A stretch of 64,000 nucleotides of DNA, taken from Anthracocystis setariae. Lineage: Eukaryota; Basidiomycota; Ustilaginomycetes; Ustilaginales; Ustilaginaceae. Positions 28,908 to 38,413 of this stretch are shown in pieces. The translations under genes and the position numbers were made by a program. Each line of letters begins with the position of its first letter. Positions within the stretch are counted from its first letter, which is position 1. The notes under the pieces were generated by a model. It was not told the origin of the DNA. It was given only the letters and a program-made list of their open reading frames with translations, and ran no database searches. The stretch covers positions 546,867 to 610,866 of the forward strand of contig CAKMXJ010000018.1 of assembly GCA_928724745.1 (NCBI GenBank), given 5' to 3'.

Positions 28908-31631
28908 ATGCATCTTCCACGCCATACCATCGAATCGCATGCATCCGTTCCTCTCTTTCAGCATGCGAGCTTTTCGTCTCCAGATCCCACCATCTTCCTG
29001 CCGCACCGTGTCGCATCGAGCACCAATGGCCTGTCTCAACCATCAATATTGAGCTGCGCAAGCCTGAATGGCTTCATGGTGGCACAGCTCGATCCACTCA
29101 AACTCGTTGCCCACCGTGCATGGTCCCCTTCTCAAGGCGGGCTTTCCCATGCCATTCCTGTTCAATCCACCTCACTTCTCTTTCTCGTGGGCGGAGGTCG
29201 CGTGCCCCGTTTCGCCCCCAACAAGGTTGTTCTGTGGGACGAAGCTGCCCAGTACACTGCCAAACCTTCGCTTGGTTCCTCTCACGATCTAGATTCGGAT
29301 GACGATGACATCGGCTCGGTCACTTCACGTCGAGCTTCCACCATCTTTTCGGCGGGCTCCGAATTCGATGCTTACGACAAACCTCGATCCGACGATCTCC
29401 GTGACGCTCGATCTCACAAGGATCAGCTAGCATCTCCGACCCGCTCCCTTTCTCCTGCTGATAGTGTGCGATTCTCGACGTCCTCACTGGTGGATGCGGA
29501 TGAGTTTCGGCCACCTAGTCACCGCTCTCGCTTCACTGGCCGTACGTCTATGGATGACAAAGACGACACTCAACTGGCCCAAAGCATTGATGCCAGCTCG
29601 ATCGGTATAGGCCGGCTCCAAGCATCTTCATTGTCAGAGTCCTCGGAGCTCAGAGGATCTATCGACTCGATCTCGCATGGCAGTGTCCGCACAAATTTGG
29701 CTTCCTCTGGCCACTCTCATTCGATCGCAGCCAGCTCAGCTGATCTTGCTGATCCTTTCGCCGAGGATGGCCTACCGTCTGCAGACACCGAAAGCTCACT
29801 CCACACTAAACGTGGGATCGTCTCGCAAGCATCGTCCTCTGCAAGTCTCCCGCGTGCTTCTTTCCATTCTCCGAGCGCAGCTTCCGCGGAAGACGTGGCC
29901 TCTCATCATCGCCTTTTTCCTAGTCAATCCTCCCAACAGGCAGGAGCTAGTTTGGTCGACTCTGTATCGAGCATGGCCACAACCGCAACTGATGCTACTG
30001 CCAAAGCCCAACCACCAACCCTGCGAGGTCGCGAAGTTGCCGAGCTCGAATTCAGCGAAGTTGTGCGTGGCATTTACGCCACCACGGTTCACATCGGCAC
30101 GCCCGAGGTCGATCAGGATAGTAGCTTCAAGGGAAAAGGGCGTGCCTCAGCTGATTCAAAGAGCTTCAAACGGCCTGGTACGCCACAGACATCGGTTGTT
30201 CTCGTTGTGCTACTCACTTCAAAGGCCATCGTGTTTGAGTTGCTGCCCACCTCCGCTGCTGCCAAAGTCGGCTCGTCTTGGAAGATACAGAAGAGGGCAG
30301 TGGTACAAACGTACAAGAATCCCAACGGTCTAGGGTCTGTTGCTCCACACTACGTGGCATCCACGCCATCTTCACCGGCTCAAGCTAGCGCCATTGTTGC
30401 CGTACCTGGCAGGCAGAAGGGGCACGTTCAGTTGTTGCGGATCGCGCTGCAAAGTCTGTCGACGGCTGCTGACCCGTCCCCGGCCTTGTCTAATCCCATA
30501 TCCTCAGTTGGTGCAGCGAGCATAATCGTTGCACACGAGTCTTCCATTGCTGCTATTGCACTCAGCCCGAATGGTCGTACGCTTGCTACCGCGTCTTCCA
30601 AAGGCACTCTGATCCGAATTTGGACCAACAACATCACCGTTGACACTGGCCGTCATTCCACATCCACCTCAAAACCCGGCACAGCAGGCCGCACAGGGTT
30701 TGGCGCGAAATTAGTGCGCGAACTGCGTCGTGGCACCGATCCTGCGACCGTACTCAGCATAGCATTTGCTCCAGACGCTTCCATCGTCGCAGCTGCAAGC
30801 GACAAAGGCACCATTCACATCTTTCTCCTCTCCGACGATAAAGGTGTGTCTCGCACCGCAACCACGGCGGATCAAAGTCCATCTTCTCGGTCTTCATCAT
30901 CTCGAGCTGCCAACTTGGGTCGAGTAGCAGCTCAGTATCTGCCTGCGGGCATCGGCACTTTGGCTGGTCAGATTCCGCCGTCAGTGCTCCCGCAGTATCT
31001 CAAGTCAGAATGGAGTAGTGCTCAGTACCGCATTCCGCTCCGAAGCTTTGGTGCGTCTTGGCGTCATTATTCGGCGACCTCGAGTGCAGATGATGGCGCC
31101 ATGTACGGTGCTGGCGTAGCGCCCGTGTCATCTACCGGTACAGAAAAGTCGACGGAAGGCGCTTGGGCACAAATGCGAGGCCGTATCAGCGACATTCGTA
31201 AGGGCGAAGCGAGCGTAGACGAAACGATCTTCCTATGCTGGATTGCAGAAGCGACCGAATCTTCTGGCTCCGTTTCGCCATCAGGGAAGAAAGCAATGAG
31301 GTCGGATGTCCGATCACCGCGCGCGGAAACGCCGCATCAGCGGGTATCTTCCTCGGCAGCGGAAGCGAAAGATGTTGCTGATAAGAACGATATTCGTTAT
31401 CGCTACCGCTTGATCGCAGTGACGACATCTGGGGGATGGTACAAGCTTGCCGTGACGTTGCCCAAGCCGTCAGAGGAAGACAGTCTGTCAGGATCTACCG
31501 TACTTGATATGTATCGTCGCGACGGATCGCAGAATGCAAAACGGACCGACGCGCTCAAAGCGAAAGCGATGGAATGTAGCTTGCTCGAATTTCGACCTAT
31601 GGCCGCTCTCATGGATGGATGGAGAGCTTGA
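28908..31631 (+). CDS. PROPPIN-family WD40 protein (Atg18/Hsv2, WIPI3/4-like)
   Basis: 907 aa, single exon. Propeller blades are visible at the N-terminus (LLFLVGGGRVPRFAPNKVVL, a WIPI3/4-like block) and from about residue 370 on (GHVQLLRIAL, SPNGRTLATASSKGTLIRIW, FAPDASIVAAASDKGTIHIF). Between them at about residue 605 is ELRRGTD, the L/FRRG motif that binds PI3P and PI(3,5)P2. Family members are about 350-450 aa; this one has a Ser/Asp-rich insertion of about 250 residues (about 115-370) after the first blades and another loop after blade 6 or so. Function: phosphoinositide-dependent autophagy or endosomal membrane work. The LRRG form points to the Hsv2/WIPI3-4 branch rather than Atg18 itself. 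Confidence 0.85.
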   Translation: MHLPRHTIESHASVPLFQHASFSSPDPTIFLPHRVASSTNGLSQPSILSCASLNGFMVAQLDPLKLVAHRAWSPSQGGLSHAIPVQSTSLLFLVGGGRVPRFAPNKVVLWDEAAQYTAKPSLGSSHDLDSDDDDIGSVTSRRASTIFSAGSEFDAYDKPRSDDLRDARSHKDQLASPTRSLSPADSVRFSTSSLVDADEFRPPSHRSRFTGRTSMDDKDDTQLAQSIDASSIGIGRLQASSLSESSELRGSIDSISHGSVRTNLASSGHSHSIAASSADLADPFAEDGLPSADTESSLHTKRGIVSQASSSASLPRASFHSPSAASAEDVASHHRLFPSQSSQQAGASLVDSVSSMATTATDATAKAQPPTLRGREVAELEFSEVVRGIYATTVHIGTPEVDQDSSFKGKGRASADSKSFKRPGTPQTSVVLVVLLTSKAIVFELLPTSAAAKVGSSWKIQKRAVVQTYKNPNGLGSVAPHYVASTPSSPAQASAIVAVPGRQKGHVQLLRIALQSLSTAADPSPALSNPISSVGAASIIVAHESSIAAIALSPNGRTLATASSKGTLIRIWTNNITVDTGRHSTSTSKPGTAGRTGFGAKLVRELRRGTDPATVLSIAFAPDASIVAAASDKGTIHIFLLSDDKGVSRTATTADQSPSSRSSSSRAANLGRVAAQYLPAGIGTLAGQIPPSVLPQYLKSEWSSAQYRIPLRSFGASWRHYSATSSADDGAMYGAGVAPVSSTGTEKSTEGAWAQMRGRISDIRKGEASVDETIFLCWIAEATESSGSVSPSGKKAMRSDVRSPRAETPHQRVSSSAAEAKDVADKNDIRYRYRLIAVTTSGGWYKLAVTLPKPSEEDSLSGSTVLDMYRRDGSQNAKRTDALKAKAMECSLLEFRPMAALMDGWRA

Positions 31632-31700
31632 TGATCAACTTCAACACTTCCGTCGTGGATTGCAGTCGCTTTATTCAATTCGCATTTTCATCTGCATCTT

Positions 31701-31717
31701 TTTTTTTTTTTTTTTGC
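31701..31717. repeat. Poly(T) tract, about 17 T
   Basis: Lies in the 183-bp gap between the convergent PROPPIN and SSADH genes. It may mark 3' processing sequence of either gene. Confidence 0.85.
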
Positions 31718-31814
31718 CAATCTTCGTTGAAACGATGGATCACTGCACGCTATCAACAGACAGACGAAGGAGATTGGACTGTGATAGTGTAGATTCGGCT
31801 GCGAAACGAGAACC

Positions 31815-33497
31815 TCAGTTGATACCACCGAAGACCATGAGTTTCTGCACCATGTATTCGTCGATTCCCGTGCGACCACCTTCGCGACCAAAGCCGGATT
31901 CGTGGACACCACCGAAAGGAACGGATTGCTGCGAGATGAGACCGGTGTTGATGCCGACCATTCCGACTTGGAGCTGTTCTGCAACACGCCAGCATCGGGC
32001 GACGTCGCCGGAGAAAAAGTATCCGGCAAGGCCTACGTCAACATTGTTGGCCTTGCGGATGACTTCTTCTTCCGAGGTAAAGGTGTAGACAGCAGCGAGT
32101 GGGCCGAAAGTTTCCTCTCGATCGGTGGGCACCTCGTCGGGGAGATCCGTGATGACAGTGGGCTCAAAGAAGAGTCCTTCGCCGCGTTTGCCACCGACAA
32201 CGACTCTAGCGCCTTTCTTGACCGACTCGTTGACGTGTTCTTCCACCTTCTTGAGACCCGCTTCGCTGACCAACGGACCGTGGGTCGTACCTTCGTCCAT
32301 ACCGTAGCCCACCTTGAACTGGTCCACTTTGGCGGCGAGCCTCTTGACAAACTCGTCCTTGATGCTAGCCTGGACATAGATTCGGTTGGCACAGATACAT
32401 GTTTGGCCGGAGCCTCGGAATTTGCATGCAATCGCACCCTCGACGGCTTTATCAAGGTCAGCATCTTCAAAGACGATGAACGGAGCGTTTCCACCGAGTT
32501 CCATGGAGAGTTTCTTGAGCGTAGATGCAGATTGGCTCATGAGGATCTTACCCACACGAGTGGAACCGGTGAACGAGATCTTGCGAACCGTAGGGTTCTC
32601 GCAGAGCTCCTTGCCGACAGCGATTTCGTTGTCCCCCTTTGCACAGGTGACGACATTGATGACGCCTTTGGGGAAACCGACCTTCTCGGCCAGGTGGGCC
32701 AACGCGAGCGCAGAGAAGGGCGTTTCTGCGGGAGCCTTGATGACAACAGTGCAACCTGCGGCAAGTGCCGGCGCGGCCTTGCGGGTGATCATGGCAGCGG
32801 GGAAGTTCCACGGCGTGATGAGGCCGGCGACACCGACAGGCTGCATCTGCACGACATTGCGCAGACCAGGAAGAGGCGATGGGACGGTGTGGCCGTAGGT
32901 GCGGACAGCTTCCTCGGCGAACCATTCGAGGAAACCGTTGGAGTAGCCGATCTCGCCCTTGGCCTCGGGCAAGGCCTTTCCGTTCTCGGCGACGATGATC
33001 TTAGCAAGGTCCTCTGCGTTCTCCTGGTGGGCATAGTAGAGCTTCATGAGCAAATCATGGCGGTGCTTGGCAGTGGTCTTGGACCAAGGCTGGAACGCCT
33101 GTTCGGCGGCGTTGATGGCAGCAGTGGTCTCCTTGGCACCCATGTCAGGCACCTGACCGATCTCGGCACCGGTGGCCTTGTTGAAAACCTTGAGAGTGGA
33201 CTTGCTGTCAGCGTCAACCCAGGCTCCATCGATGTATGCCTTTGTCTGCCAGAGGGACTGGTTGTTGAGCTTGAGGTCCTCCTTACCGCCCTTGACGATC
33301 CCTTGAGGCATGTGCGGCATGTTGAGAGTAGCAGCGGTGTGGAAGGTGCGGGGAGTGAAATTGGCCAGAAAAATCGAAGAATCGAGCGAGGCAAGACTTC
33401 GCTTTACGAACGAAACTGGAGTCGAAGGAGTCGGGCTTTGTGGAGAGGTGAAGCGGAATGCGTAACGACGGGTTGAACGACTTGCAGAGCGAAGCAT
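31815..33497 (-). CDS. UGA2: Mitochondrial succinate-semialdehyde dehydrogenase
   Basis: 560 aa, single exon, ATG at 33497. The first about 60 residues are rich in Arg/Ser and free of long acidic stretches (MLRSASRSTRRYAFRF..., RTFHTAATLN), a mitochondrial presequence. The enzyme part is canonical SSADH: TPWNFPAAM, KAPAETPFSALAL, SFTGSTRVGKIL, the general base in MELGGNAPFIVFEDADLD, the nucleophile in GQTCICANR, ETFGPLA and PFGGVHESGFGREGG. It oxidises succinate semialdehyde to succinate in the GABA shunt. It is much closer to the textbook sequence than the paralogue at 4049-5631. The long open frame on the other strand is a shadow. Confidence 0.93.
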   Translation of the reverse strand: MLRSASRSTRRYAFRFTSPQSPTPSTPVSFVKRSLASLDSSIFLANFTPRTFHTAATLNMPHMPQGIVKGGKEDLKLNNQSLWQTKAYIDGAWVDADSKSTLKVFNKATGAEIGQVPDMGAKETTAAINAAEQAFQPWSKTTAKHRHDLLMKLYYAHQENAEDLAKIIVAENGKALPEAKGEIGYSNGFLEWFAEEAVRTYGHTVPSPLPGLRNVVQMQPVGVAGLITPWNFPAAMITRKAAPALAAGCTVVIKAPAETPFSALALAHLAEKVGFPKGVINVVTCAKGDNEIAVGKELCENPTVRKISFTGSTRVGKILMSQSASTLKKLSMELGGNAPFIVFEDADLDKAVEGAIACKFRGSGQTCICANRIYVQASIKDEFVKRLAAKVDQFKVGYGMDEGTTHGPLVSEAGLKKVEEHVNESVKKGARVVVGGKRGEGLFFEPTVITDLPDEVPTDREETFGPLAAVYTFTSEEEVIRKANNVDVGLAGYFFSGDVARCWRVAEQLQVGMVGINTGLISQQSVPFGGVHESGFGREGGRTGIDEYMVQKLMVFGGIN

Positions 33498-33678
33498 GCT
33501 ATACGCAGCAGATGATCACGCTGTCAATGGAGGATGTGGTAAGTTGACAAAAGGAGAGATCGGAAAAGAGAAGTTAGTGACGATACTTCAACAGCCAGAG
33601 AGACAGAGATGGATCGAGCGATGCTTGCTGGTCAAGAGGAGACATTCGCCTATAACTTTTGTCGGGTATACGTGCAGC

Positions 33679-33726
<48 letters not shown>

Positions 33727-34608
33727 AACATCATCATCATCATCATCAGGGCCGTGCGCCGGTCCCCGTGATTCAGCATCGGCTGTTTGACCCGGCAAAG
33801 CAGATTTTCCAACTCGCATCGCAAAAAGGTGGAGGCTCACCCGGGTAACATGCCTTGAGCCGGTATCCCGGCATGCCAATTTTGGGCCGGCGCAGGATAA
33901 CAGGAGTCAGTAAAGAGACTGGACTTACCAGAACAAGGTAGATCGTGTGCTGAGGGTTGTGCTGGATACTGCTGTAGGTGATGGTGCTGATGGGGAGAGA
34001 ACATAACAAGGTTTCGAAGCGCAAGACAAGTTCTTATAGTGCTAGGATGATCAGGAACTGTAGCTCACTCTGCATGCGTCTCTGCTCAAACGAAGCTGCG
34101 GGCGATCTTTCAGAGCCAAAGAACAAACGATTGTTGGCCTGTAGCTGCAGAGGGCAAAGCTCATTCCAAGGTGAACGATACCATATCGAACGAAGCGTTT
34201 GTCGGTCTAGGAAGGCAATTTGGATTCTTGTGACACGGGTGCTACGGTCGCTACGGGCTGTAGCCTCTCTGGCCCAATCTTGACACCTCCGGCCACGCAC
34301 AGGCCGCCGCCGGGGAAAAGTTGGCGCCATAACCGCGTTAGCCACCCAATCTCAACAATTGATTTTCTCGAGTTTGTGAGGTCTACATCAACATACAGAA
34401 TGAGCAAAATATCCACGATCCACAATCCACGATCCCCAATCCGTGATCCTCAATCCGTGATCCTCAACAGGGTTCCCACACAAATTCATCGATGCTATCT
34501 GGTCGTTGAAAGCAAAAGAAGGGTCGACAACATGTAGATCTCATGCCAGTCTGTAGGCAGATTGCGAGCGAGCCATACAATGATCTGTAGCGGCGGGAAA
34601 GCTTTCGT
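33498..34608. other. Intergenic with microsatellites
   Basis: 1.1 kb without a supported gene. It holds (CAA)n at about 33676-33726, (CAT)n at about 33730-33748 and a short imperfect array of ATCC(A/G)(C/T)-type units (CCACGATCC, CCGTGATCCTCAAT) at about 34415-34470. Confidence 0.55.
33676..33748. repeat. (CAA)n(CAT)n compound microsatellite
   Basis: About 17 CAA triplets followed by about six CAT triplets, 180 bp upstream of the SSADH start. Confidence 0.9.
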
Positions 34609-37600
34609 CTAGAAACCGGCACGCCCGCTGCTGCTACCTCCGAGACCTGGACGTTGCGGTAAGCCTAGTCCCAGACCCACCTGGACGCGCTGATCCGTCG
34701 AGGATAAGTGCGATCCTGCAGGCGTCCGTGGCGAAGTAGAAAAGTCATGCGAAGCAGATCCTCGAGCTGAGGCTTTGCTGAGCGCTGCAATGGAGGGAGT
34801 CTGGCGCAGCGTGCGGCCACTCGGACTCATCGAGGCGGTACTTGGCTGTATTGGCGCACCAGACCCTACGACCCCTCCGCTGAAGAAGGACAACACTTTT
34901 TCGGAGCGGCTCAGGATGGAGCTGGCCACTCCTCCCGCTATGCTGACTGCACCAGGCGTGAGGCTGCCAGATCGGTCTGAAGACATAGAAGGCGAAGCGT
35001 GGCCATCGTCCCTCATCGATGGATCGTGCGCCTGACTAGGGGTCGAAACGGTCGTCGCCGTGCTCGGGACAGAGTGAAGCGATAGACTTGCTGGTGTGAT
35101 GACGCGCGATATAGGCGATGGTCGCAGCCTATTTGCAACAGGCGAGATTTGTCCTCCACTAACTCCGTCTGTCAAGTCGACGAAGCTGCTTCTGACAGAG
35201 CTGTCGCTTAATCCCCTCGGTCGCAAGGTACGTTCGAGCAGGTTGCCGCTGCCTCTCACCTCGTCGTCCGAGGCGTCATCATCGCTGTCGTCAAAGACTT
35301 GCTTGCGAATGGCTCTTCCCCGATGAATGCTGATCTCGTCATCATCTACGATCCTCGACAAGGGACGCTGCCAGGGCTTTGCTTGGCTCGAGGAATCCGG
35401 CTTAGAACGCATCGAACCGCCAAGTGCTAAGCTGCTACTCAGGTCTGACGGGATATTCCTTGCCGAGCCGAGCCCTGAGTTGAATGAGGTGATACTACCC
35501 GCAAAAAGACCCGACAGATTGCTAGACTGAACACGCGAAAGCGATGCGGTGGATCGCCCACGTTGAGGACGAGGTCCTGCTTTTAAGCCCCCGTTGTCAG
35601 GTGCCCTAGCTGAGACGGACACAGGCGGCTGAGATCTCTCGGCGGCCGATGCATGAGCTCCTTTGACTTCGACAGCCAGTGTGGACGAGACGACGGCTGG
35701 AGAAGCTCGAGATGCCAGGTGACCAGCGTAATTGCCTGAGACTTTTCTACCAGTCATGGGCCTTCCAACCTTTGAGCCAGATACAGCCTCCATGTCTGGC
35801 ATGACGAGCGATGGCGTCAAGCTCGCGGTACCGGGGGACGGCATCGATGATGGTGTGCTGGGACCTCCGAGCAACATCTTTCCGAGCCAGTTGACGGCGG
35901 AGGGAATGGGGATGAGACCTCTGTCCTCCGTCGTATTGGCACCTAGATGATCATGAAGTAGCTTGGCAGCTTGACCCGGGTTGAGGTGAATGTCGTTGAT
36001 GCAAAGGCGCAACTTGGCGACTTCGCAGAGAATATCGCGGAAAGCCTTGAGAAGGGCAAAGAAATCCTTCCTGGCAACGAGGCTTTCGTGGGCCAAATCC
36101 TTGGAGTGCGTCGAGCTATCATCTTTGGAATGATTGCGCGCCTCCGCTTCGATGAGTTTGCGGAAGTGATCGCGAAGTCCGTCAACGTCTCGGAGGATCG
36201 AGTGTACCGTGGTTCGAGCCAAATGTCCGGCATCTCCCGCAAGATTCTGTCGCTGCAGACGACGGTTGAGCGTATCGACATCGGCTGTGGACAAGCGCGT
36301 GAACAGCCTGTTGATGTACTCGAGTAGGTTGCCGAGTTGTGCGGTACGGCTCTCTCGCCGAGCAGGGTCAAATTGGAGAAAGTCGGACGTCGGCTTTTCG
36401 GTGTCACGGCTCGTCTCGCTGGACCGAGAGCTTGGTGCGAACGAGATGGATTCAGGTGCCTGACTGGCTGTGCTGCTGTCTGCCGTGTAAGCGAAGGATG
36501 GGCTGCGGTTGATGGAAGCTTTGTAGCCGTCGGCAGCAGTTGGAAACAAAGGCGGGAGATCGGAGGAGCCTGCGGAGTATGCAAGGGGTGGCTTCGAATC
36601 TGCATGAGCGGACACGACCTGGACGGCGTCGGCAGCGTCATTAGCATGCAGTTCTTGGTAGAGATTTTCTGTGGAGACGTCTTGTCCAGCAGCAGCCCTT
36701 TCCGAAGCGTGGTTGTTCGCACCAGACGGACTCGACGTCCGTGATGCGGAGAGAGACATTGCGTGATCAGAGAACTTGGACACGTCAGGAGCCGGGGAAG
36801 CAACGGTGGTGATGGCGTTGTTGACCGAGCTGCGAAGGGTATCGAGCTCCTCATTGCAGATTTCGACAAGATTTTTGAGGTTTTCATTGTCGGTGCGAAG
36901 TGCTTCGTTGTCGCGTACGAGCGTTTCGATAGCCTGGGATTGCTCCGCATCTCCGTTTGGATTTGAGACGTCGTTTGCGAGCGAGAAGCTGCGCTGGTGG
37001 CGGAGTCCGCGCGTGAGTCGATCCCTGGCCGACTGAATGACATCGTCGTTGATCAGCGCAAGCCGGCTGGGTGGAGAGTCAGCCATGTCGCCCTCTTTAC
37101 GGGCCTTGCTAAGGGCATCCCTGAGCTGAGATGACTTGAGCTCAAGCTTCTTGGCCCTGGCCTCAGCTGCCTGGGAACGCTTGCGCTCGGCAGCAAGCTC
37201 TTGCTTGAGATCTTCGAGTTCACGCTGCAGCGAGGTGCTGCGAGCTTCGGCACCAGTCAGGCGAGTTTGAGATGCCTTGAGCTTGTTGATTTGGTTGCGA
37301 GCTTCGTCCAGCTCGTGCAGCAGGGCGCGGTTGCTGCTGTCGCCTGCCTCGAGATTGAGGTTGGTCTGAGCCAACTCGCGTTCGAGAGCCGAGGTCTCCT
37401 TGTAGCTTTTGGTCAAGCGGTTCATGAGACCGTCACGCTGCTGCATGTACTCCTCGGCTTGCTTTTGCAGCTTTGCCTGCATGGTGTCATGACGACGAAG
37501 CAGAGCTTGACCAATCTCTGCACTGAGGCGAAGGTCAGCCTCGAGGTCGCGCCACTCTTGACGGGCACGAAGCGCTCGGGGACAGTCATCCATATTGCAG

Positions 37601-38310
37601 CAGCAGGTGCATCTGACGGTTTCGGCCGCTTCACTTCGCTGGTCCAGGCTTTGATGACTGGCACTGGCGGGAATGGGTTCGTCCTCTTGGGCGAGATGCC
37701 CAGCCAAGGAGTTCGGATAGAGCGTCTGGCGATTTAAACGGAATTCGCTGATGATGTTTGTGAAATCCTCGATGGTCTTGGATTGGCGAACGCTGTTTTC
37801 GATCTCGTCCATGTCGGCCGGGTCGACGACCGAGAGCATGGAAGCAGCCATACTTTGGTCGCCATGGTAGATGGAACCGGCTTCGGAGCGGGAATCGGAG
37901 CGAAGTCGCAACGGTGAATCGGCTGGATTGGATGTCAGCATCCTAAGATCTGGATCGTAGCTCGTTTTTAACGGCCATCCAGACGAGGTCGGCTCGTCCT
38001 CTTCTACAATTTCTGCGGAAGCTTGACGGGAGGCAGAAGCATGGGAAGCAAAGCTAGCGACGGAATGTGCAGAGTAAGTGCGTATATGATGTACGGCTTT
38101 CTTGGCACGGTTGAGCCTGGTATCGTGTGACGAGGCTGGGACAAAGCCGTCCGCGCCCTGCGACGACCGCGTCCCGGACGAGGTGGGCGACTCGGAGGCG
38201 GCGGACCGGGTGGAAGCAACAGGTGACTGGTTGTGGCCGGTGTCTGAACGAGCGGATGGCGAGAAGGGGTCGTTGCTGTCGACGTCGCGCAGGGTGACCG
38301 ACGAAGACAA
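34609..38310 (-). CDS. Large coiled-coil protein, unknown function (start unresolved)
   Basis: The frame is open from a TGA at about 38413 to the stop at 34609, yet has no ATG until 37941. From the TTG at 38310 it would be 1233 aa, from the ATG 1110 aa. Features counted from 38310: a Ser-rich N-terminus; a Cys cluster (VRCTCCCNMDDC) near residue 230; coiled coil at about 250-420 with Glu/Lys/Arg/Ala heptads (for example LQRELEDLKQELAAERK) and a second one at about 465-500; a conserved-looking helical block at about 670-800 (LARTTVHSILRDVDGLRDHF, FRDILCEVAKLRLCINDIH); and a Ser/Pro-rich tail. The overall look is of a cytoskeletal or polarity scaffold, which is inference. No family recognised. 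A spliced 5' exon or a non-AUG start is possible. Confidence 0.75.
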   Translation of the reverse strand: MSSSVTLRDVDSNDPFSPSARSDTGHNQSPVASTRSAASESPTSSGTRSSQGADGFVPASSHDTRLNRAKKAVHHIRTYSAHSVASFASHASASRQASAEIVEEDEPTSSGWPLKTSYDPDLRMLTSNPADSPLRLRSDSRSEAGSIYHGDQSMAASMLSVVDPADMDEIENSVRQSKTIEDFTNIISEFRLNRQTLYPNSLAGHLAQEDEPIPASASHQSLDQRSEAAETVRCTCCCNMDDCPRALRARQEWRDLEADLRLSAEIGQALLRRHDTMQAKLQKQAEEYMQQRDGLMNRLTKSYKETSALERELAQTNLNLEAGDSSNRALLHELDEARNQINKLKASQTRLTGAEARSTSLQRELEDLKQELAAERKRSQAAEARAKKLELKSSQLRDALSKARKEGDMADSPPSRLALINDDVIQSARDRLTRGLRHQRSFSLANDVSNPNGDAEQSQAIETLVRDNEALRTDNENLKNLVEICNEELDTLRSSVNNAITTVASPAPDVSKFSDHAMSLSASRTSSPSGANNHASERAAAGQDVSTENLYQELHANDAADAVQVVSAHADSKPPLAYSAGSSDLPPLFPTAADGYKASINRSPSFAYTADSSTASQAPESISFAPSSRSSETSRDTEKPTSDFLQFDPARRESRTAQLGNLLEYINRLFTRLSTADVDTLNRRLQRQNLAGDAGHLARTTVHSILRDVDGLRDHFRKLIEAEARNHSKDDSSTHSKDLAHESLVARKDFFALLKAFRDILCEVAKLRLCINDIHLNPGQAAKLLHDHLGANTTEDRGLIPIPSAVNWLGKMLLGGPSTPSSMPSPGTASLTPSLVMPDMEAVSGSKVGRPMTGRKVSGNYAGHLASRASPAVVSSTLAVEVKGAHASAAERSQPPVSVSARAPDNGGLKAGPRPQRGRSTASLSRVQSSNLSGLFAGSITSFNSGLGSARNIPSDLSSSLALGGSMRSKPDSSSQAKPWQRPLSRIVDDDEISIHRGRAIRKQVFDDSDDDASDDEVRGSGNLLERTLRPRGLSDSSVRSSFVDLTDGVSGGQISPVANRLRPSPISRVITPASLSLHSVPSTATTVSTPSQAHDPSMRDDGHASPSMSSDRSGSLTPGAVSIAGGVASSILSRSEKVLSFFSGGVVGSGAPIQPSTASMSPSGRTLRQTPSIAALSKASARGSASHDFSTSPRTPAGSHLSSTDQRVQVGLGLGLPQRPGLGGSSSGRAGF

Positions 38311-38413
38311 AGTGGGAGAGCACAGAGAGAGACGTTTGAGATGGCGTGAAGCGGATATGGTGATGAACTTTCCACCGAGCGCAACGCTGCTGCAGCGCTG
38401 GGTGCACTCGAAT

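Noticed and set aside
31902..33476. 524-codon plus-strand open frame
   Set aside because: Shadow of the mitochondrial SSADH on the minus strand. No family features of its own.
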